DNA of 32,608 nucleotides from an uncultured Prevotellaceae bacterium. GTDB taxonomy: Bacteria > Bacteroidota > Bacteroidia > Bacteroidales > Bacteroidaceae. The stretch is taken from NCBI GenBank assembly GCA_902771785.1, contig CACXYH010000028.1, positions 1 to 32,608 on the forward strand. Direction: 5' to 3'. The notes below the pieces were generated by a model that saw only the letters and a list, made by a program, of their open reading frames with translations, did no database searches and was not told the DNA's origin. The position numbers and the translations under genes were made by a program. This document shows, piece by piece, positions 15,504 through 24,491 of the stretch; positions within the stretch are counted from its first letter, which is position 1, and each line of letters begins with the position of its first letter.

Positions 15504-15575
15504 AGTGAAGAGTGAAAAATTTGCTACCGCGCCATGCCATACTTGGATGCGGTAGCAAATTTTTCACTCTTCACT
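15504..15575. repeat. Dispersed palindromic element, copy 1 (27-bp stem)
   Basis: Arms 15504-15530 and 15549-15575 are perfect reverse complements over 27 bp (core AAATTTGCTACCGC) around an 18-nt loop, which itself can form CCA/TGG. Preceding bases carry a 7-bp tandem motif (GTGAATA-like, 15484-15512). A near-identical copy lies at 16945-17017. It starts 23 bp after the pnuT stop and probably ends transcription from both sides. Confidence 0.85.
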
Positions 15576-15611
15576 TTACCCTTCCTTTCCTCTTTGCATT
15601 TGAAGTCTTTG

Positions 15612-15693
15612 TACCCAGAGCCGGGGTCGAACCGGCACGGGTTGCCCCACTGGTGTTTGAGACCAGCGCGTCTACCGATTCCGCCATCTGGGC
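15612..15693 (-). tRNA. tRNA-Leu (anticodon CAA)
   Basis: The 82-nt class II tRNA begins GCCCAGATGGCGG and ends TCTGGGT plus discriminator A, with the G1-U72 pair usual for bacterial tRNA-Leu. The anticodon arm CTGGT-CTCAAAC-ACCAG gives anticodon CAA, which reads UUG. A long variable arm (GGGGCAACCC) and the T-arm GGTTCGACCCC are present. CCA is not encoded. A TACCTTTG promoter box lies 15 bp upstream. Confidence 0.95.
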
Positions 15694-15707
15694 TTCAATT
15701 GCGGGTG

Positions 15708-15715
15708 CAAAGGTA
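15708..15715 (-). promoter_or_regulatory. Promoter -7 box TACCTTTG for tRNA-Leu
   Basis: Minus-strand TACCTTTG ends 15 bp before the first tRNA base, the expected distance for a tRNA gene transcribed alone. Confidence 0.75.
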
Positions 15716-15789
15716 ATGATAATTTTTGAAAAGAGCAAAAGAAACTCATAAAAAAATTAAAAATAATTGGCTACTTCAGATTTAATGCT

Positions 15790-15797
15790 TATCTTAG
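15790..15797 (+). promoter_or_regulatory. Probable promoter of the mannose-1-phosphate guanylyltransferase gene
   Basis: TATCTTAG, a near match to TANNTTTG, with TTG at 15767-15769 (spacing 20 bp), 37 bp upstream of the start codon. Confidence 0.6.
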
Positions 15798-15833
15798 CAC
15801 CCGGAATATGACAAAAACTGAAAATCTGTTATT

Positions 15834-16931
15834 ATGGAAGCGAAGAAAGGCAACAACAATTACTGTGTGATTCTGGCAGGAGGTAAAGGCCGCAGGCTGT
15901 GGCCCTCGAGTCGTATGGAGAGACCTAAGCAGTTTATCGATTTCTTCGGTACGGGACGCTCGCTGCTGCAGCAGACTTTCGACCGCATGCTGAAAATCAT
16001 GCCAGCCCATCACATTTATGTGACCACGGGTCAGGAATTTGTGGGCCGTGTTCGCCAGCAGCTGCCTCAGCTACCAGCCGAAAATGTGTTGGCCGAACCC
16101 GTGAACCGCAATACGGCGCCTGCCGTAGCATGGGCCGGACGCCGCATTCATCGTGAGTGCGATGATGCCCGCATCGTGGTGACTCCGTCCGACCAGCTGG
16201 TGCTCAACGAGGATGCTTTTGTTAAGAGTGTCAATCACGGCCTTGACTTCGTGGCCGAAAACGACATCATACTAACGCTGGGCATTACCCCCACGCGTCC
16301 AGAACCGGGCTATGGCTACATACAGATAGGTGAGCCCACGCTGTCGGAAAATATCAATAAGGTGCAGTCGTTCACTGAGAAACCCGAGCGCGAGTATGCC
16401 AAGCTGTTCATGCAGAGCGGCGAATTCCTCTGGAATACTGGCATGTTCATGACCAATGTGGTGCATCTGCGCAACTGGTATCTCCATATTATTCCCGATA
16501 TGCCCTTCCGGCTGGCCAATCTCGAGGGTCACTATTCGCTTGAAGACGAGGCGCAGTATGTGGCCCGTCACTATCCTGCATATCCCAATCTGTCGATGGA
16601 CAAGGCCGCGCTCGAGCTGTCAGACAACTCTTATGTGCTGAAGTGCGACTTCGGCTGGGCTGACATCGGCACGTGGCATTCGCTCTATGAGTGCATGCAG
16701 AAGACTGAGGAGGACAATGTGGTGCTCGACTCTGATGTGATGATGGAGGACTGCCGAAACAACATTGTCTGTTTGCCCAAGGGCCATGTCGGCGTGATTA
16801 ACGGGCTTGATGGCTACATCATAGCCGAGCAGAACGATGTGTTGCTGATTTGTCCGAAGGGCGACTCGTCGGCGCTCGTCAGAAAATATGCCAACGAAGT
16901 GGGCATGAAGTACGGCGAGAGTTATGTTTAA
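15834..16931 (+). CDS. manC: Mannose-1-phosphate guanylyltransferase
   Basis: The 365-residue nucleotidyltransferase makes GDP-mannose from mannose-1-phosphate and GTP in the cytoplasm, feeding surface glycan and fucose synthesis. Motifs: pyrophosphorylase signature LAGGKGRRLWPSSR (about 14-27), RPKQF, VTPSDQLV (GT metal-binding region), GYGYIQIG, FTEKPE (about 180) with the catalytic-region Lys, and WNTGMF. The C-terminal part ends after DVLLICPKGDSS and lacks the extra isomerase domain of bifunctional ManC proteins, so it is the guanylyltransferase-only form. It is monocistronic, lying between tRNA-Leu and the second palindromic element, which begins just after its stop. Confidence 0.93.
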   Translation: MEAKKGNNNYCVILAGGKGRRLWPSSRMERPKQFIDFFGTGRSLLQQTFDRMLKIMPAHHIYVTTGQEFVGRVRQQLPQLPAENVLAEPVNRNTAPAVAWAGRRIHRECDDARIVVTPSDQLVLNEDAFVKSVNHGLDFVAENDIILTLGITPTRPEPGYGYIQIGEPTLSENINKVQSFTEKPEREYAKLFMQSGEFLWNTGMFMTNVVHLRNWYLHIIPDMPFRLANLEGHYSLEDEAQYVARHYPAYPNLSMDKAALELSDNSYVLKCDFGWADIGTWHSLYECMQKTEEDNVVLDSDVMMEDCRNNIVCLPKGHVGVINGLDGYIIAEQNDVLLICPKGDSSALVRKYANEVGMKYGESYV

Positions 16932-16944
16932 GTGATAAGTGAAT

Positions 16945-17017
16945 AGTGAAAAGTGAAAAATTTGCTACCGCGCCATGCAATACTTGGATGCGGTAGCAAA
17001 TTTTTCACTATTCACTT
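16945..17017. repeat. Dispersed palindromic element, copy 2
   Basis: Arms 16952-16971 and 16990-17009 pair perfectly over 20 bp; after one A-A mismatch AGTGAA/TTCACT continues the stem. The core and 18-nt loop match copy 1 except one loop base (GCCATGCAAT versus GCCATGCCAT). It sits between convergent manC and korB and likely acts as a shared terminator. GTGAATA-like heptamers flank it. Confidence 0.85.
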
Positions 17018-17046
17018 TTCACTTTTCACTCTTCACTTTACCCTTC

Positions 17047-18051
17047 TCATTTCACTTCCCAGATGTCGTTCGTTTCAAGGAGTTCGGTGAAGTTGTGATA
17101 CTTCTTCTGAGCCGATACTTCCTGAATTTGCTGATAAACGGCATCGTTGTAGGTCGGAGCCTCTACGTCGCGAATGACGCCGAGGGCGATGGGGAAGCCG
17201 TCTTCAGGTGTCATCATGGCCAGCTTTAGCTGCAGGGTGTTGTCCTCGCAGTGGGCATCATGCACGAGCACGTCGTCGAGCGTGTAGCCGTCCTTGCCTA
17301 TTTCCACCACCTTCAGTCCGAAGCCCTGCTGCACGAGGCCATACTCGTTGTTCTCGCCGAAGACGAGTTTCTCGCCGTGGCGCACGTAGATGGCGTTCTT
17401 CTTGCGGCCCTCGTTGTTGTAGACGATGTCGTGGCAGTGGTCGTTGAAGATGACGCAGTTCTGCAGAACCTCGGTCACCGAAGCGCCTTTGTGCTCATAG
17501 GCAGCCTTCAGCACCTCGACGGTGCCCTTGGCGTCGGTGGCCACGCAGCGTGCGAAGAAGTGTCCGCGGGCACCAAAGCATAGCTCGGCGGGGCGGAAGG
17601 GGTCTTCTACGGTTCCGTAGGGCGACGACTTCGACACGAAGCCACGGGGCGACGTGGGCGAGTACTGACCCTTCGTGAGGCCGTAGATGCGGTTGTTCAG
17701 CAGAATCATGTTCAGGTCGATGTTTCGGCGGTTGGCGTGAATGAAGTGGTTACCGCCGATGGCCAGTCCGTCGCCGTCGCCCGACACCTGCCATACGGTT
17801 AGGTTGGGGTTGGCCACCTTGGCACCGGTGGCGATGGCAGCGGCACGACCGTGGATGGTGTTCATGCCGTAAGTGGCCATGTAGTGTGGCAGACGGCTGG
17901 AGCAGCCGATACCCGAGATGACTGCAATATTCTCTGGAGCCACGCCAATTTCGGCCATGGCCTTATGAAGCGATGCCAGGAAGAAGTGGTCGCCGCATCC
18001 GGGACACCACCGTGGCTGGCCTTTCTTGAAATCTTGTGCTGTATAACTCAT
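17047..18051 (-). CDS. korB: 2-oxoacid:ferredoxin oxidoreductase, beta subunit
   Basis: The 334-residue thiamine-diphosphate-binding subunit works with the alpha subunit encoded upstream to decarboxylate a 2-oxoacid (probably 2-oxoglutarate) to the acyl-CoA, reducing ferredoxin; it can run in reverse for reductive carboxylation. Motifs: RWCPGCGDHFFL near the N-terminus, ISGIGCSSRLPHYM, HGRAAAIATGAKVANP, and the ThDP/Mg site GDGDGLAIGGNH ... NNRIYGLTKGQYSPTSP. The extra cysteines of pyruvate:ferredoxin enzymes with more clusters are not apparent. It lies 7 bp after korA in the same operon; substrate choice (2-oxoglutarate rather than other 2-oxoacids) is by family resemblance. Confidence 0.92.
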   Translation of the reverse strand: MSYTAQDFKKGQPRWCPGCGDHFFLASLHKAMAEIGVAPENIAVISGIGCSSRLPHYMATYGMNTIHGRAAAIATGAKVANPNLTVWQVSGDGDGLAIGGNHFIHANRRNIDLNMILLNNRIYGLTKGQYSPTSPRGFVSKSSPYGTVEDPFRPAELCFGARGHFFARCVATDAKGTVEVLKAAYEHKGASVTEVLQNCVIFNDHCHDIVYNNEGRKKNAIYVRHGEKLVFGENNEYGLVQQGFGLKVVEIGKDGYTLDDVLVHDAHCEDNTLQLKLAMMTPEDGFPIALGVIRDVEAPTYNDAVYQQIQEVSAQKKYHNFTELLETNDIWEVK

Positions 18052-18058
18052 GTTGCTT

Positions 18059-19906
18059 TTACTTCTTTATTATGTCTTCGAATGCGTTGACTAACTCTTC
18101 TACCACGAAAGGCTGGCCTTTTACCTGGTTGAACTGAGCGGGCACGAAGTTGTCGACCTTCATGCGCAGGTAGGCAGCGAGCTGTCCCATGTTCTGTTCG
18201 GCCACCACCACCTTCTTATATTTAGAGAGCACCTCGGCGGTGTTCTTCGGCAGCGGGTTCAGGTACTTGAAGTGGGTCTGAGCCACCTTGTAGCCCTTCT
18301 GGCGCAGCTCGTCCATAGCCGAGTGCAAGTGTCCATAGGTCGACCCGAAGCCCACGATGAGCAGCTGGGCGTCGTCTGTGTCGCCCTCCACTTCCAGGTC
18401 GGGCACCTGTATGTTGGCTATTTTCTGCTGGCGCAGGCGCGTCATCAGGTCGTGGTTCTCAGGATTGGTAGAGATGGCGCCCGTGTTCGAGTCCTTCTCC
18501 AGTCCGCCGAGGATGTGGGCGAAGCCTTCACGACCGGGCACGGCCCAGTAGCGGGTGCCGTTCTCGGTGCGCATGTAGGGTGTCCACTTGCCCTTCAGCT
18601 CCTCGGGCACGTAGGGCGGGTTGATAGCGTCGAGCTTCGTGATGTCGGGCAGGCGGAACGCACCGCTTCCGTTGGCCACGAAAGCATCGGTGAGCAGCAC
18701 CACGGGCGTCATGTGCTCCAGTGCCATTTTCGAGGCCTGGTAGGCAGCATCGAAGCAGTCGGTGGGGCTTGTGGCAGCCATCACGGGCATGGGACTTTCG
18801 CCGTTGCGGCCGAAGAGCACCTGCAGCAGGTCGGTCTGTTCCGACTTTGTGGGCAGGCCCGTGGCGGGACCGCCGCGCTGCACGTCGAGCACCACGAGCG
18901 GCAGCTCCATGATGACGGCCAGGTTCATGGCCTCGCTCTTCAGGCAGACGCCGGGGCCAGAGGTCGACGTCACGCCCAGTGCTCCAGCAAACGAGGCACC
19001 GAGTGCCGAGGCGCAGCCCGATATCTCGTCTTCACACTGCACCGTGATCACGCCACACGACTTGTGCTTCGACAGCTCGTGCAGCACGTCGGTAGCCGGC
19101 GTGATGGGGTAGGAACCCAGGTACAGCTTCAGCCCAGCCTTCTCGGCAGCGGCGATGAAGCCGTAGGCCGTAGCCTTGTTGCCGGTGATGTCCATGTAGC
19201 GTCCGGGCACTTTCTCCTTCGACTCCACGCGGTATACGTTGATGGTGCTCGAGTGCGTGTTGTGTCCGTAGTCGTAGCCGGCCTGAATCACCTTGATGTT
19301 GGCTTCGGCGATGGCCGGCTTCTTGGCGAATTTCTCCTTGAGGAAGTTGGCCACGAGGTTCAGGTCGCGGTCGAAGAGCCAGCACACCAGTCCCAGCGCA
19401 AACATGTTGCGGCACTTCAGCATGGCCTTGTTGTCCATGCCCGTGTCGGCCAGGCAGTCCTTCACCATCGTGGTGAGCGGGCACTGGATGACGCGGTCTG
19501 GGTCGATGCCCATCTCGCCGAGGTAGTCGTCGGTCTTGAACTGAGCCTTCTCCAGGTCTTTCGGTCCGAAGGAGTCAGTATCGATGATAATCGTGGCGCC
19601 CGGTTTGGCGTAGCGGTACTGCGTCTTGAGCGCAGCGGCGTTCATGGCTACCAGCACGTCGCACTTGTCGCCCGGTGTGTAGACGCGGCCTGCGCCGATG
19701 TGCACCTGGAAACCGCTGACGCCCGTGAGCGACCCTTGCGGGGCGCGGATGTCAGCGGGATAGTCGGGGAAAGTGGAGATGCCATTGCCAACGGTGGCGC
19801 TGACCGTCGAGAAGATGTTTCCGGCCAGCTGCATGCCGTCGCCGGAGTCACCCGAGAAGCGAACGACCACCTGGTCGAGCTCCTTTACTTCCAATTGTTC
19901 TGCCAT
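18059..19906 (-). CDS. korA: 2-oxoacid:ferredoxin oxidoreductase, fused gamma-alpha subunit
   Basis: The 615-residue protein fuses a gamma-type domain (residues ~1-195, starting VVRFSGDSGDGMQLAGNIFS) to an alpha domain (~225-610). The alpha domain has YPITPATDVLHEL, CEDEISGCASALGASFAGA, TSGPGVCLKSEAMNLAVIMELPLVV, and RGGPATGLPTKSEQTDLL for CoA/ThDP interface binding. This fusion is the usual arrangement in Bacteroidota KorA. It is the first gene of the korA-korB operon, and TAATTTTG at 19961-19968 is its likely promoter. The complex needs thiamine diphosphate, which links it functionally, though not genetically, to the thiamine-uptake operon nearby. Confidence 0.92.
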   Translation of the reverse strand: MAEQLEVKELDQVVVRFSGDSGDGMQLAGNIFSTVSATVGNGISTFPDYPADIRAPQGSLTGVSGFQVHIGAGRVYTPGDKCDVLVAMNAAALKTQYRYAKPGATIIIDTDSFGPKDLEKAQFKTDDYLGEMGIDPDRVIQCPLTTMVKDCLADTGMDNKAMLKCRNMFALGLVCWLFDRDLNLVANFLKEKFAKKPAIAEANIKVIQAGYDYGHNTHSSTINVYRVESKEKVPGRYMDITGNKATAYGFIAAAEKAGLKLYLGSYPITPATDVLHELSKHKSCGVITVQCEDEISGCASALGASFAGALGVTSTSGPGVCLKSEAMNLAVIMELPLVVLDVQRGGPATGLPTKSEQTDLLQVLFGRNGESPMPVMAATSPTDCFDAAYQASKMALEHMTPVVLLTDAFVANGSGAFRLPDITKLDAINPPYVPEELKGKWTPYMRTENGTRYWAVPGREGFAHILGGLEKDSNTGAISTNPENHDLMTRLRQQKIANIQVPDLEVEGDTDDAQLLIVGFGSTYGHLHSAMDELRQKGYKVAQTHFKYLNPLPKNTAEVLSKYKKVVVAEQNMGQLAAYLRMKVDNFVPAQFNQVKGQPFVVEELVNAFEDIIKK

Positions 19907-19960
19907 AATTTGCTGTTTATTATTGTGTATATAACTAAATAATGCTTTGATAATCAGCGT

Positions 19961-19968
19961 GCAAAATT
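19961..19968 (-). promoter_or_regulatory. Promoter -7 box TAATTTTG for korAB
   Basis: Minus-strand TAATTTTG with TTTG 19 bp further upstream, about 55 bp before the korA start. Confidence 0.6.
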
Positions 19969-20058
19969 ATGAATAATTTTTGAAACAGCAAAGAGAATGG
20001 CTCCAAAAAGCGCAAAAATGGCGCTCGTTTTGCATATATATTGGATAAAGGGCTCAAA

Positions 20059-20733
20059 TCAGAGCTGTGTTGTGTCTACCACTTGTCCGTCAAGCAGGTT
20101 GATGATGCGGGTGGCGTAGCCGGCATCGCGCTGTGAGTGGGTCACCATGACTACGGTGGTGCCTTCGGCGTTGAGCTGCGTCAGCAGTTGCATCACCTCC
20201 TGTCCGTTCTTCGAGTCGAGGTTACCTGTGGGCTCGTCGGCGAGAATCAGTTTCGGCTGCATCACCACGGCACGTGCTATGGCCACGCGCTGCTGCTGTC
20301 CGCCGCTGAGCTGCTGCGGGAAGTGGCCTGCGCGGTGGCTGATGCTCATGCGCTGCAGGATTTCCTTCACCCGCTGCTGGCGCTCTTTCTTCGCTACGCC
20401 GAGATAGGTGAGGGGCAGTTCCACGTTCTCGGCCACGTTGAGCTCGTCGATCAGGTTGAAGCTCTGAAACACGAAGCCTATCTCACCTTTGCGCACCTTT
20501 GTGCGCTGGCTCTCCTTGAGCTGGCCCACCTCCTGTCCGTCGAGGTAGTAGGTTCCGCTGGTAGGATTGTCGAGCAGTCCGAGAATGTTCAGCAGCGTAG
20601 ACTTACCACAGCCCGATGGGCCCATGATGGCGACGAACTCGCCCTTCTTCACTTCGAGTGACACCTTGTTCAGCGCCACGGTCTCTACTTCCTCTGTGCG
20701 GAAGATTTTTTCAATGTTCTCTAACTTGATCAT
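20059..20733 (-). CDS. ABC ATPase of a MacB/LolD-type transporter
   Basis: 224-residue ATPase of the LolD/MacB class. Walker [10 protein letters not shown] (38-46), Q-loop at Gln90, signature LSGGQQQR (142-149), Walker [14 protein letters not shown] (Asp166, Glu167) and H-loop THSQ. Such ATPases drive FtsX-like permeases by mechanotransmission, expelling peptides, lipids or drugs. It is last in a three-gene operon, 18 bp after the FtsX-like permease. Confidence 0.92.
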   Translation of the reverse strand: MIKLENIEKIFRTEEVETVALNKVSLEVKKGEFVAIMGPSGCGKSTLLNILGLLDNPTSGTYYLDGQEVGQLKESQRTKVRKGEIGFVFQSFNLIDELNVAENVELPLTYLGVAKKERQQRVKEILQRMSISHRAGHFPQQLSGGQQQRVAIARAVVMQPKLILADEPTGNLDSKNGQEVMQLLTQLNAEGTTVVMVTHSQRDAGYATRIINLLDGQVVDTTQL

Positions 20734-20751
20734 AACGTTTCTTATGTTTTT

Positions 20752-23142
20752 TTATTCGGTTTTTATTGTGTTGATGGGGTTCTCCAGTGCCGTGCGCCAG
20801 CTCTGCAGAACGACGGTGGCCAGGGTGAGCAGGGCCACAACGAGCATGGCCAGCGGGAAGAGCCACCAGTAGATGGGCGTGCGCTCGGCAAAGTTCTGCA
20901 GCCAGACGCTTCCGAAGTGCCAGGCCAGCGGCACGGCAATGACGAAGGCAGCGCCCAGCAGCCACACGTAGCGGCGCGCGAGCAGTAGCAGCACCTGGCC
21001 CACCGAGCTGCCCATGATTTTGCGGATGCCTATCTCCTTGCGGCGGTATTCGGTCTCGAACAGGGTGAGACAGAACACACCGATGAGCGTGATGAGCAGG
21101 CATACCACTGAGAAGGCGATGACCTGGCGAATGAAGCGGAACTCCTCCTGGTAGAGGTTTTCCAGCTGCGAGTCCAGGAAGTTGACGCCGATTTCCTCGC
21201 CGCTGCCCATGTCGGTGAGCAGTTTCCTGACCTGCTGGCGCATGGCCACCTTGTCGACCCCTGCCGCCACGCGAATGTTGACGATGCCCAGCTGGTCGCC
21301 CCAGTTCACCTTCTCGCCGAAGATGAAGAAGGCCATGGGCTCTTGCGAGCGGTCCTTGCGGGTGCTGGTGAAGCGCACGTCTTCGCAGATGCCTACCACG
21401 GGGTAGTCGTTGCTCAGCAGTTTCTTGTCGATCTCCACCCACGGCCATTGGCGGCGGGCGGCCTCGTTGATGATGTAGCAGTCGCCGTCGTGCTCGTTGA
21501 AGTCGCGGCCTGCGGTCACCCGGATGCCCATGGTGCGCAGGTAGTGCCAGTCAACGGGCATGCAGGTGAACGTGATTCGGTGGTCGTCGTCGCCGCGTCC
21601 CCAGCTCATGTAGCCGTCTTGTGAGCCAAGCACGAAGCGCGAGAAGCTCACGTCGCTGACGCCGCCCAGCTGCATCAGCTCGGCGCGGATGGCGGGCTTC
21701 TTGCCCCACAGCTCGTCAGAGAGCTGGGCGTAGAGCACCTCGTCTTTTGCGAAACCGTAGTCGCTGTTGTAGATATAGCGGCTCTGCAAGAGCAGAATGC
21801 CGATGTAGCAAACCATGAAGATGGCCACCACCAGCTGCAGGCTTACGAGCACCGAGCGCAGCTGGCGCCCTTTGGGCGTGAGGCCGAAGGAGCCTTTCAG
21901 CGCGAGTGCGGGCTGGAACGAGGTGACGAACCAGGCGGGATAGGCACCTGCGGCCACGCCCAGCAGCACCGCCAGGCCCAGCATGAGCGCCACGAGCCCC
22001 CAGTGCTCCGTCAGCCCCAGCTCGCCCACCAGCAACTCCGTCGGCTCCTGTGCCACGACGGCACACAGCCCGAGTGCCAGGCAGCAGGCCAGCAGCGAGA
22101 GCACGATGCTCTCGCCCACGAGCGAGCACCGCAGCCGTCCCAGCCCCTCGCCCAGCACGCGGCGCGTGTTGATGCTCTTCACCCGCATGGGGCTTTCGGC
22201 CAGCGTGAAGTTCAGGAAGTTGATGGCGGCCACGACGAGCATGAGCAGGCAGGCCAGCTCGAGCACGAAGAGCATCGAGGGGTTGCCCTTGTCGTCGCCG
22301 CTGACGCCCGAGAAATAGGTCTCTGTGATGGGCACGAGCCGATAGCCGTAGCGGTCGAAATTCTGGTTGAAGAGAGCATGGATTTCGGCTTCTTGGTCTT
22401 CGGTCACTTCACCGTCAGCCAGCGCTCCGCTCCACTGCTTCTTCCACATTTTCTCCTTCATCAGTCTGGGCAAGTCGCTGAGCGTGCTGTTGGCATCTAC
22501 GCCCGCCCGCAGCTTCACGTAGCAGTTGTAGCTCCACTCACTATAGTCCTCAAGGTTTGCCTTCGTGGCATAGTAGACGTAGTTTTTCATCGAGCAGTTG
22601 GCGGGGAAGTCTTCGTAGACGCCCTGCACGGTGATGGTGTCGGTGGTGGTGAACAGCGGTTCGCCTGCCACGTCGAGCCGTCCGAACAGTTTCTGTGCCA
22701 GCGAGGCGGGTATGATGGCGCTCTGCTGCCCGTAGTCGGTCCAGTCGAGCTGCCCGTCCAGGCAGCGGGCGTTGATGGCGCCGAAGGGAGTCAGGTTGCA
22801 GCCCACGCGGAGGTGGTCAATGGTGGTCTCGCCTTTGATGAACTCGCAGGTGGATGACCATGTTGCCAGCTCGCTCAGCGCCTCCACCTGCGGCAGCTCG
22901 GCCAGCTCCCGGTGGAAGGGGCGGTTGCAGTTGATGCCCCACGGGGCGTCGGGGCCCATCTTCGACTCGAAGCGGAAGACGCGCTCGCCGTCGGCAATGT
23001 TCTGATTGTACGAGCGGTTATAGATCACCTGCGTCATCAGCAGGTAGAAGGCAGCATAGGCCACGACGAGCCCAAGCAGGTTGAGAGCCGTCGCCGTCTT
23101 GAAGCGACGGGCCATGTAGAAGATGTTCTTTACGATGTTCAT
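20752..23142 (-). CDS. FtsX-like permease (MacB-type), duplicated core
   Basis: The 796-residue inner-membrane protein has the double FtsX layout common in Bacteroidota. An N-terminal helix (~17-40) is followed by a periplasmic domain (~41-280), a helix cluster (~285-450), a second periplasmic domain (~465-670) and a final cluster (~675-790, with RRKEIGIRKIMGSSVGQVLLLL). The last motif is the typical cytoplasmic coupling region for the LolD-type ATPase. It sits between the membrane-fusion adaptor and the ATPase, so the three probably form one tripartite efflux pump. No TolC-like outer-membrane channel is encoded in the window. Confidence 0.88.
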   Translation of the reverse strand: MNIVKNIFYMARRFKTATALNLLGLVVAYAAFYLLMTQVIYNRSYNQNIADGERVFRFESKMGPDAPWGINCNRPFHRELAELPQVEALSELATWSSTCEFIKGETTIDHLRVGCNLTPFGAINARCLDGQLDWTDYGQQSAIIPASLAQKLFGRLDVAGEPLFTTTDTITVQGVYEDFPANCSMKNYVYYATKANLEDYSEWSYNCYVKLRAGVDANSTLSDLPRLMKEKMWKKQWSGALADGEVTEDQEAEIHALFNQNFDRYGYRLVPITETYFSGVSGDDKGNPSMLFVLELACLLMLVVAAINFLNFTLAESPMRVKSINTRRVLGEGLGRLRCSLVGESIVLSLLACCLALGLCAVVAQEPTELLVGELGLTEHWGLVALMLGLAVLLGVAAGAYPAWFVTSFQPALALKGSFGLTPKGRQLRSVLVSLQLVVAIFMVCYIGILLLQSRYIYNSDYGFAKDEVLYAQLSDELWGKKPAIRAELMQLGGVSDVSFSRFVLGSQDGYMSWGRGDDDHRITFTCMPVDWHYLRTMGIRVTAGRDFNEHDGDCYIINEAARRQWPWVEIDKKLLSNDYPVVGICEDVRFTSTRKDRSQEPMAFFIFGEKVNWGDQLGIVNIRVAAGVDKVAMRQQVRKLLTDMGSGEEIGVNFLDSQLENLYQEEFRFIRQVIAFSVVCLLITLIGVFCLTLFETEYRRKEIGIRKIMGSSVGQVLLLLARRYVWLLGAAFVIAVPLAWHFGSVWLQNFAERTPIYWWLFPLAMLVVALLTLATVVLQSWRTALENPINTIKTE

Positions 23143-23151
23143 ATTGTTTTT

Positions 23152-24411
23152 TTAATGAGATGTCAGTATCAGTATTTCGTTGTCCTTAAACGCCTCGTAG
23201 CCGCTGGTTATCACCTGTTCGCCCGGCTCCAGTCCCTCCAGCACCTCGTAGTGTTGCGGGTTTTGCCGGCCTATGCGAATGTTGCGGCGATAGGCTTTCT
23301 CTCCGCTCTTGTCGAGCACGAAAATCCATTGGCCGCCCGTGGTCTGGAAGAAGGTGCCGCGCGGAATGATGACGGCCTGCTCGGGCTGGCCCAGCTCCAG
23401 GTCGATGTAGTAGGTCTGGCCCGTGCGTATGTTCTCCGGGCGTGGGCCCTGGAAGGTGAAGTCGCAGCGGAACTTGCCCTGGCGCACCTCCGGATAGACC
23501 TTGCGCACCTGCAGGCGGAACAGCGTGTTGCCCCGAGCGAAGGTGGCGGTCAGGCCCTGGCGTACGCGGTCTATGTAGTGCTCGTCGATTTCGGCCTGCA
23601 CCTTGTAGTCGGAGAGGTCGTTGATTTGTCCTATCTTCTGGCCGGGGGTGATGCTCTGTCCCAGCTCTACGTCGAGCAGTCCCAGCTCGCCGTCGATGGC
23701 CGAGCGCACCTCGAGTTTGTCCTTGCGCTGGCGCACCAGCACCACGTTCTTGCGCATGGCCTGCAGGTTGTCCTCCATCTGGTCCATCTGCACCGTGCGG
23801 TAGATGCTGTCCTGCCTGAGGCGCGAGCCAATGAGCTGGCGCTTCTTCTGCGACAGCTCGAAGTCTTCCTTCGCCTGCAGGTAGTCCTCGCGGCTGATGA
23901 GCTTCTGGTCGTACAGGTTCTGGCTCTGCTCGTAGTTGCGCCGCTTGCGCTGGGTGTCCATCTCGGTCTGTGCCTGCTCCGTCTGGTTGTTCAGCCTGTC
24001 CTGCTGCATGGCCACCTGCGTGTTGCGCAGCATGTTCTGCTTCTCGGCCAGCTCGGCCTCGGCATTCAGTATCTGCAGGTCGAGGTTCGAGTTCGAGAGG
24101 CGCACGATCACGTCGCCCTTCTTCACCATCGCCCCTTCTTCGGCCACCTTCTCGCGCACGATGCCGCCCTCCTCCGGGGCTATCTGCACTACCTGGATGG
24201 GCAGCACCTGCCCGTTGGTGCGCACGTAGTCCTTGAACTCAGCCCGCTCCACGTTGCCTATGGTCACGTCTTGGGTCGATATCCGCAGCGTCGAGGCGTG
24301 GTTGCCTAAGAGCATCCACAGCACGAGTGCCACTATCAGCAGGGCGGCAGCGGCATAGGGGCCGTGCTTCTTCAGCTGAAATCCTTTCTTCTTCTCAATG
24401 ATCCTGTCCAT
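23152..24411 (-). CDS. HlyD/MacA-type periplasmic adaptor (membrane fusion protein)
   Basis: Starting at 24411 the protein is 419 residues: a short basic cytoplasmic end, one membrane helix (~19-36, AAAALLIVALVLWMLL), a biotinyl-lipoyl-like half (VLPIQVVQIAPEEGGIVREK), a long coiled coil (~105-235) and a beta-barrel/MP domain. The C-terminal part reads RGTFFQTTGGQWIFVLD and EPGEQVITSGYEAFKDN. It links the FtsX-like permease to an outer-membrane channel. An in-frame ATG at 24447 would lie upstream of the TACCTTTG box (24434-24441), so 24411 is the real start. First gene of the efflux operon, divergent from the response regulator. Confidence 0.92.
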   Translation of the reverse strand: MDRIIEKKKGFQLKKHGPYAAAALLIVALVLWMLLGNHASTLRISTQDVTIGNVERAEFKDYVRTNGQVLPIQVVQIAPEEGGIVREKVAEEGAMVKKGDVIVRLSNSNLDLQILNAEAELAEKQNMLRNTQVAMQQDRLNNQTEQAQTEMDTQRKRRNYEQSQNLYDQKLISREDYLQAKEDFELSQKKRQLIGSRLRQDSIYRTVQMDQMEDNLQAMRKNVVLVRQRKDKLEVRSAIDGELGLLDVELGQSITPGQKIGQINDLSDYKVQAEIDEHYIDRVRQGLTATFARGNTLFRLQVRKVYPEVRQGKFRCDFTFQGPRPENIRTGQTYYIDLELGQPEQAVIIPRGTFFQTTGGQWIFVLDKSGEKAYRRNIRIGRQNPQHYEVLEGLEPGEQVITSGYEAFKDNEILILTSH

Positions 24412-24433
24412 ATCCTTGACTTGTTGTTTGCTG

Positions 24434-24441
24434 CAAAGGTA
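24434..24441 (-). promoter_or_regulatory. Promoter -7 box TACCTTTG for the efflux operon
   Basis: Minus-strand TACCTTTG, 22 bp upstream of the adaptor start. The three inverted repeats at 24492-24550 lie 50-110 bp upstream, the usual place for activator binding. Confidence 0.75.
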
Positions 24442-24491
24442 TGGCAAAATGCTGAAACGGCCAAGCGTTTGTGGCCCCGCAGGGCCCGATT

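Noticed and set aside
18272-19942. Plus-strand open frame opposite korA
   Set aside because: His/Val/Gly-rich composition typical of reverse-complement reading of a GC-rich gene; korA motifs are intact on the minus strand.
22912-24309. Plus-strand open frame spanning the FtsX-like and HlyD genes
   Set aside because: It crosses the boundary between two recognised genes on the other strand and has Leu/Val/His-rich antisense composition.
24412-24447. Longer N-terminus for the HlyD-type adaptor
   Set aside because: The extra codons overlap the TACCTTTG promoter box, so they would not be in the mRNA.
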